Origin: Oscillospiraceae bacterium
GTDB taxonomy: Bacteria; Bacillota; Clostridia; Oscillospirales; UBA929
Length of the DNA stretch: 14,451 nucleotides
Direction of reading: 5' to 3'
NCBI GenBank assembly: GCA_009784085.1
Contig: WRCJ01000040.1
Coordinates: 1-14,451, forward strand
The notes under the pieces: generated by a model
What the model was told of the DNA's origin: nothing
Database searches by the model: none
What the model saw: the letters and a program-made list of their open reading frames with translations, nothing else
Shown here: positions 12,566-14,451 of the stretch, in pieces
Position numbering within the stretch: the stretch's first letter is position 1
Layout: every line of letters begins with the position of its first letter
Translations under genes and position numbers: made by a program

Positions 12566-12620
12566 CCCGGAAATCTCGCGGTTTGTTATTGCAAGCCGCA
12601 TGGTTTCCGGGTTATCTTTT
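12566..12620 (+). terminator. Hairpin with T-rich tail after the tRNA (terminator or attenuator)
   Basis: The outer stem is CCCGGAAA (12566-12573) / TTTCCGGG (12604-12611). An inner stem GCGGTTTG / CAAGCCGC has one G-T pair. The tail is TTATCTTTT (12612-12620). This should end the tRNA transcript. It ends only 20 bases before the ATPase start, for which no separate promoter was seen, so partial read-through could feed that gene. Confidence 0.75.
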
Positions 12621-12640
12621 AAAGACAACGGGGTGATCTT

Positions 12641-14451
12641 CTGGAGACGTTTTACGAAAAAGAAAAATCCGCCTTGCTGGCGGAATTTGAAACCCACGCG
12701 GATAAGGGCATCCAGTCGGCCTCGGTCGCCGAGAGGCAGGGCAAACACGGGAAGAACCAATATGACGAGCAAAAAAGCGAGGGAATCGGCAAAAAGATCC
12801 TGCACAACCTGCGCGATGTGACCACCATAATCCTGCTCTTAGCGGCGGTATTGTCCTTTTTCATGGGGATTTACCATGACGAGGGCTTCATTGAATTTTT
12901 TGTGATCATGGGCATTGTCGCCCTGAACATGGTGTTGGCGATCTCGCAGGAGCGCAGCGCCGAAAAATCGTTGGCCGCGCTCCAAAACCTCAACAGCCCC
13001 CACAGCTTGGTTGTCCGCGACGGGATTCAAAAAGAAATCGATTCGGCGGACCTCCTGCCGGGGGATATCCTGTTGCTCAGGGCGGGGGATATGATCTCGG
13101 CCGATGCCCGGCTTTTGGAGAGCACGGATCTGGCGGTGGATGAATCGGCCTTGACCGGCGAGAGCATGCCGTCGGAAAAGGACGCGGGCGCGGAACTGTC
13201 GGGCAAAGTGGCGATAGCCGACCAATCCAACATGGTCTTTTCCGGTTGCCTGGTCACGGCGGGGCGGGCCCGCGCGCTCGTCGCCGCCATCGGCATGGAC
13301 ACGCAGATGGGGCTCATCGCCGGATACCTGAACAATGCGCAGAAGCTGAAAACACCGCTGCAAACGCGGATAGACAAGATTGGCAAGGTCATCAGCGCCG
13401 TGGCGATCGCCTCGGCAATCGTCATGTTTGCCTTGGGTTTCCTGCGGGGCGCCGACGCGGTGGATATGATCTTCGTGGCCGTTTCCCTGGCCGTGGCCGC
13501 CGTTCCCGAAACGCTGGCGTTGATTGTCACGCTGTCGCTTTCCCACGGCGTGACCGAAATGGTCAAGAAAAACGCCTTGATACGAAAGTTGCCCGCCGTG
13601 GAGACCCTGGGCGGCACCTCCATCATCTGCACCGACAAAACCGGCACCCTGACCCAAAACCGCATGACCGTCAGGCGGTTGTGGCGGGAAGGCGGCGACG
13701 CCTTCGACGCCGGCGACGCGTTTACACAGGAGCAGATGGACTTTGCGCATAAGTTCGCGCTGGTCGTCAACGCCTCGGCCGAGACACAGCCGGACGGGAC
13801 CGTAAACGTCACCGGCTCCCCCACCGAAGCGGCGATCGTCCGGCTTCTTCTGTCTCACAAGGGGGACAAAGGCCAATGGGAAAAGCGTTACCCGAGGGCC
13901 GCGGCCATCGCCTTTTCCTCCGAGCGCAAGATGTCCACCACCATCCACCGCGATCCGGCGGGCGGGTATTTGGTCCTGACATGCGGCGCCTATGACAGGG
14001 TTCCCTTTCAGCAGGTCTCGCGGGAGAGGCAGGGGAAACGCGACGCCGTCCACGACACCTTCGCCCATGAATCCTACCGGATTTTCGCGCTGGGCAGCCG
14101 GCACATCGACGTGTTCCCCGAAAAAGACCGCTTGGGCGACGTGGAGGCCCAGCTCACCTTCGAGGGGATCGTCGGCATCATCGACCCGCCTCGCCCGGAA
14201 TGCGCGGGGGCCATTGCCACCGCGAGGAACGCCGGGATCCGCACGGTCATGATCACCGGGGATCACGCGGTTACGGCGGGCGCGATCGCACGCCAAATCG
14301 GGTTGATGCCCGAGGGCGGCCGCGTGCTCACCGGCCTGGAACTGTCCGCGATGGGCGACGAGGAGCTTATCGAGAACGTGGCGCAGTATTCGGTCTATGC
14401 CCGGGTGTCCCCCGAGGACAAGATCCGCATCGTGGAGGCGTGGCAGGAGCA
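12641..14451 (+). CDS. P2-type cation-transporting ATPase (Ca2+-ATPase-like), 3' end beyond window
   Basis: An open frame of 603 full codons runs off the window; full family members have about 850-900 residues. Motifs in order: N-terminal ETFYEKEKSALLAEFETHAD; M1-M2 (about 63-103); actuator-domain TGES (172-175); M4 with PETLALIV (P289, E290); the phosphorylation site CTDKTGTLT with D332; TGDH (539-542); and SPEDK in the hinge. This is P2 architecture (Ca2+ or similar cations). Two departures stand out: PEGLP in M4 is PETLA, and the nucleotide-site KGA reads C448-GA. No ATG, GTG or TTG precedes the conserved start. CTG12641, behind GGGGTGAT, falls where relatives have Met; TTG12674 would remove the FYEKEK segment. 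Transported ion is uncertain. Confidence 0.9.
   Translation, partial: METFYEKEKSALLAEFETHADKGIQSASVAERQGKHGKNQYDEQKSEGIGKKILHNLRDVTTIILLLAAVLSFFMGIYHDEGFIEFFVIMGIVALNMVLAISQERSAEKSLAALQNLNSPHSLVVRDGIQKEIDSADLLPGDILLLRAGDMISADARLLESTDLAVDESALTGESMPSEKDAGAELSGKVAIADQSNMVFSGCLVTAGRARALVAAIGMDTQMGLIAGYLNNAQKLKTPLQTRIDKIGKVISAVAIASAIVMFALGFLRGADAVDMIFVAVSLAVAAVPETLALIVTLSLSHGVTEMVKKNALIRKLPAVETLGGTSIICTDKTGTLTQNRMTVRRLWREGGDAFDAGDAFTQEQMDFAHKFALVVNASAETQPDGTVNVTGSPTEAAIVRLLLSHKGDKGQWEKRYPRAAAIAFSSERKMSTTIHRDPAGGYLVLTCGAYDRVPFQQVSRERQGKRDAVHDTFAHESYRIFALGSRHIDVFPEKDRLGDVEAQLTFEGIVGIIDPPRPECAGAIATARNAGIRTVMITGDHAVTAGAIARQIGLMPEGGRVLTGLELSAMGDEELIENVAQYSVYARVSPEDKIRIVEAWQE

Noticed and set aside
12839..14296. 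Long minus-strand open frame of 485 codons
   Set aside because: It lies antisense to the P-type ATPase, whose motifs are unmistakable. Its product is rich in Gly, Arg, His and Asp as expected from the opposite strand of GC-rich coding DNA, with no recognisable domain.

Overview
The window looks like a chromosome segment of a GC-rich Bacillota, most likely an uncultured Clostridia-type bacterium. The evidence is the S-layer-homology protein, the sortase, a YwlE-type phosphatase, strong Shine-Dalgarno sites, TTGACA-17-TATAAT promoters, TTG starts and an encoded tRNA CCA end. No species can be named from the sequence alone.

Region 1 (about 1-5912) is visibly more AT-rich than the rest and reads as an acquired, decaying insert. 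Three related direct repeats (2-43, 481-522, 5887-5912) divide it. Between the first two lies a collapsed toxin-antitoxin module: an intact promoter and operator, a shortened RelB/DinJ-type antitoxin, and only the C-terminal half of a YoeB/Txe toxin. Between the second and third lies a minus-strand operon from one promoter (5752-5780): a small secreted Gly/Ser/Thr-rich protein, a lipoprotein, two paralogous ABC-2-like permease units and an ABC ATPase. It resembles a peptide export, immunity or envelope-stress transporter cassette. Two homopolymer-associated frame breaks (signal peptide at about 5602-5607; permease junction at 2280-2287), and an ATPase C-terminus that runs into a repeat, suggest decay, phase variation or assembly error.

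Region 2 (5913-9249) is GC-rich core genome. A minus-strand S-layer-homology protein with a consensus promoter faces away from a plus-strand operon of an arginine/tyrosine phosphatase (YwlE-like), RimI and TsaD (tRNA t6A synthesis).

Region 3 (9433-12397) holds a minus-strand pair: a small two-helix membrane protein with a PPPTG sorting-like motif, then a sortase. Divergent from them is a polytopic-membrane LuxR-type regulator with a long Ala/Glu-rich linker. The divergent promoters appear to share one -10 region (10700-10706).

Region 4 (12428-14451) has a tRNA-Arg(ACG) with its own promoter, a strong hairpin with a T-rich tail, and a P2-type cation ATPase that seems to start at CTG and runs off the window. 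Its sequence departs from the family consensus in the M4 ion-binding loop and at the KGA lysine.
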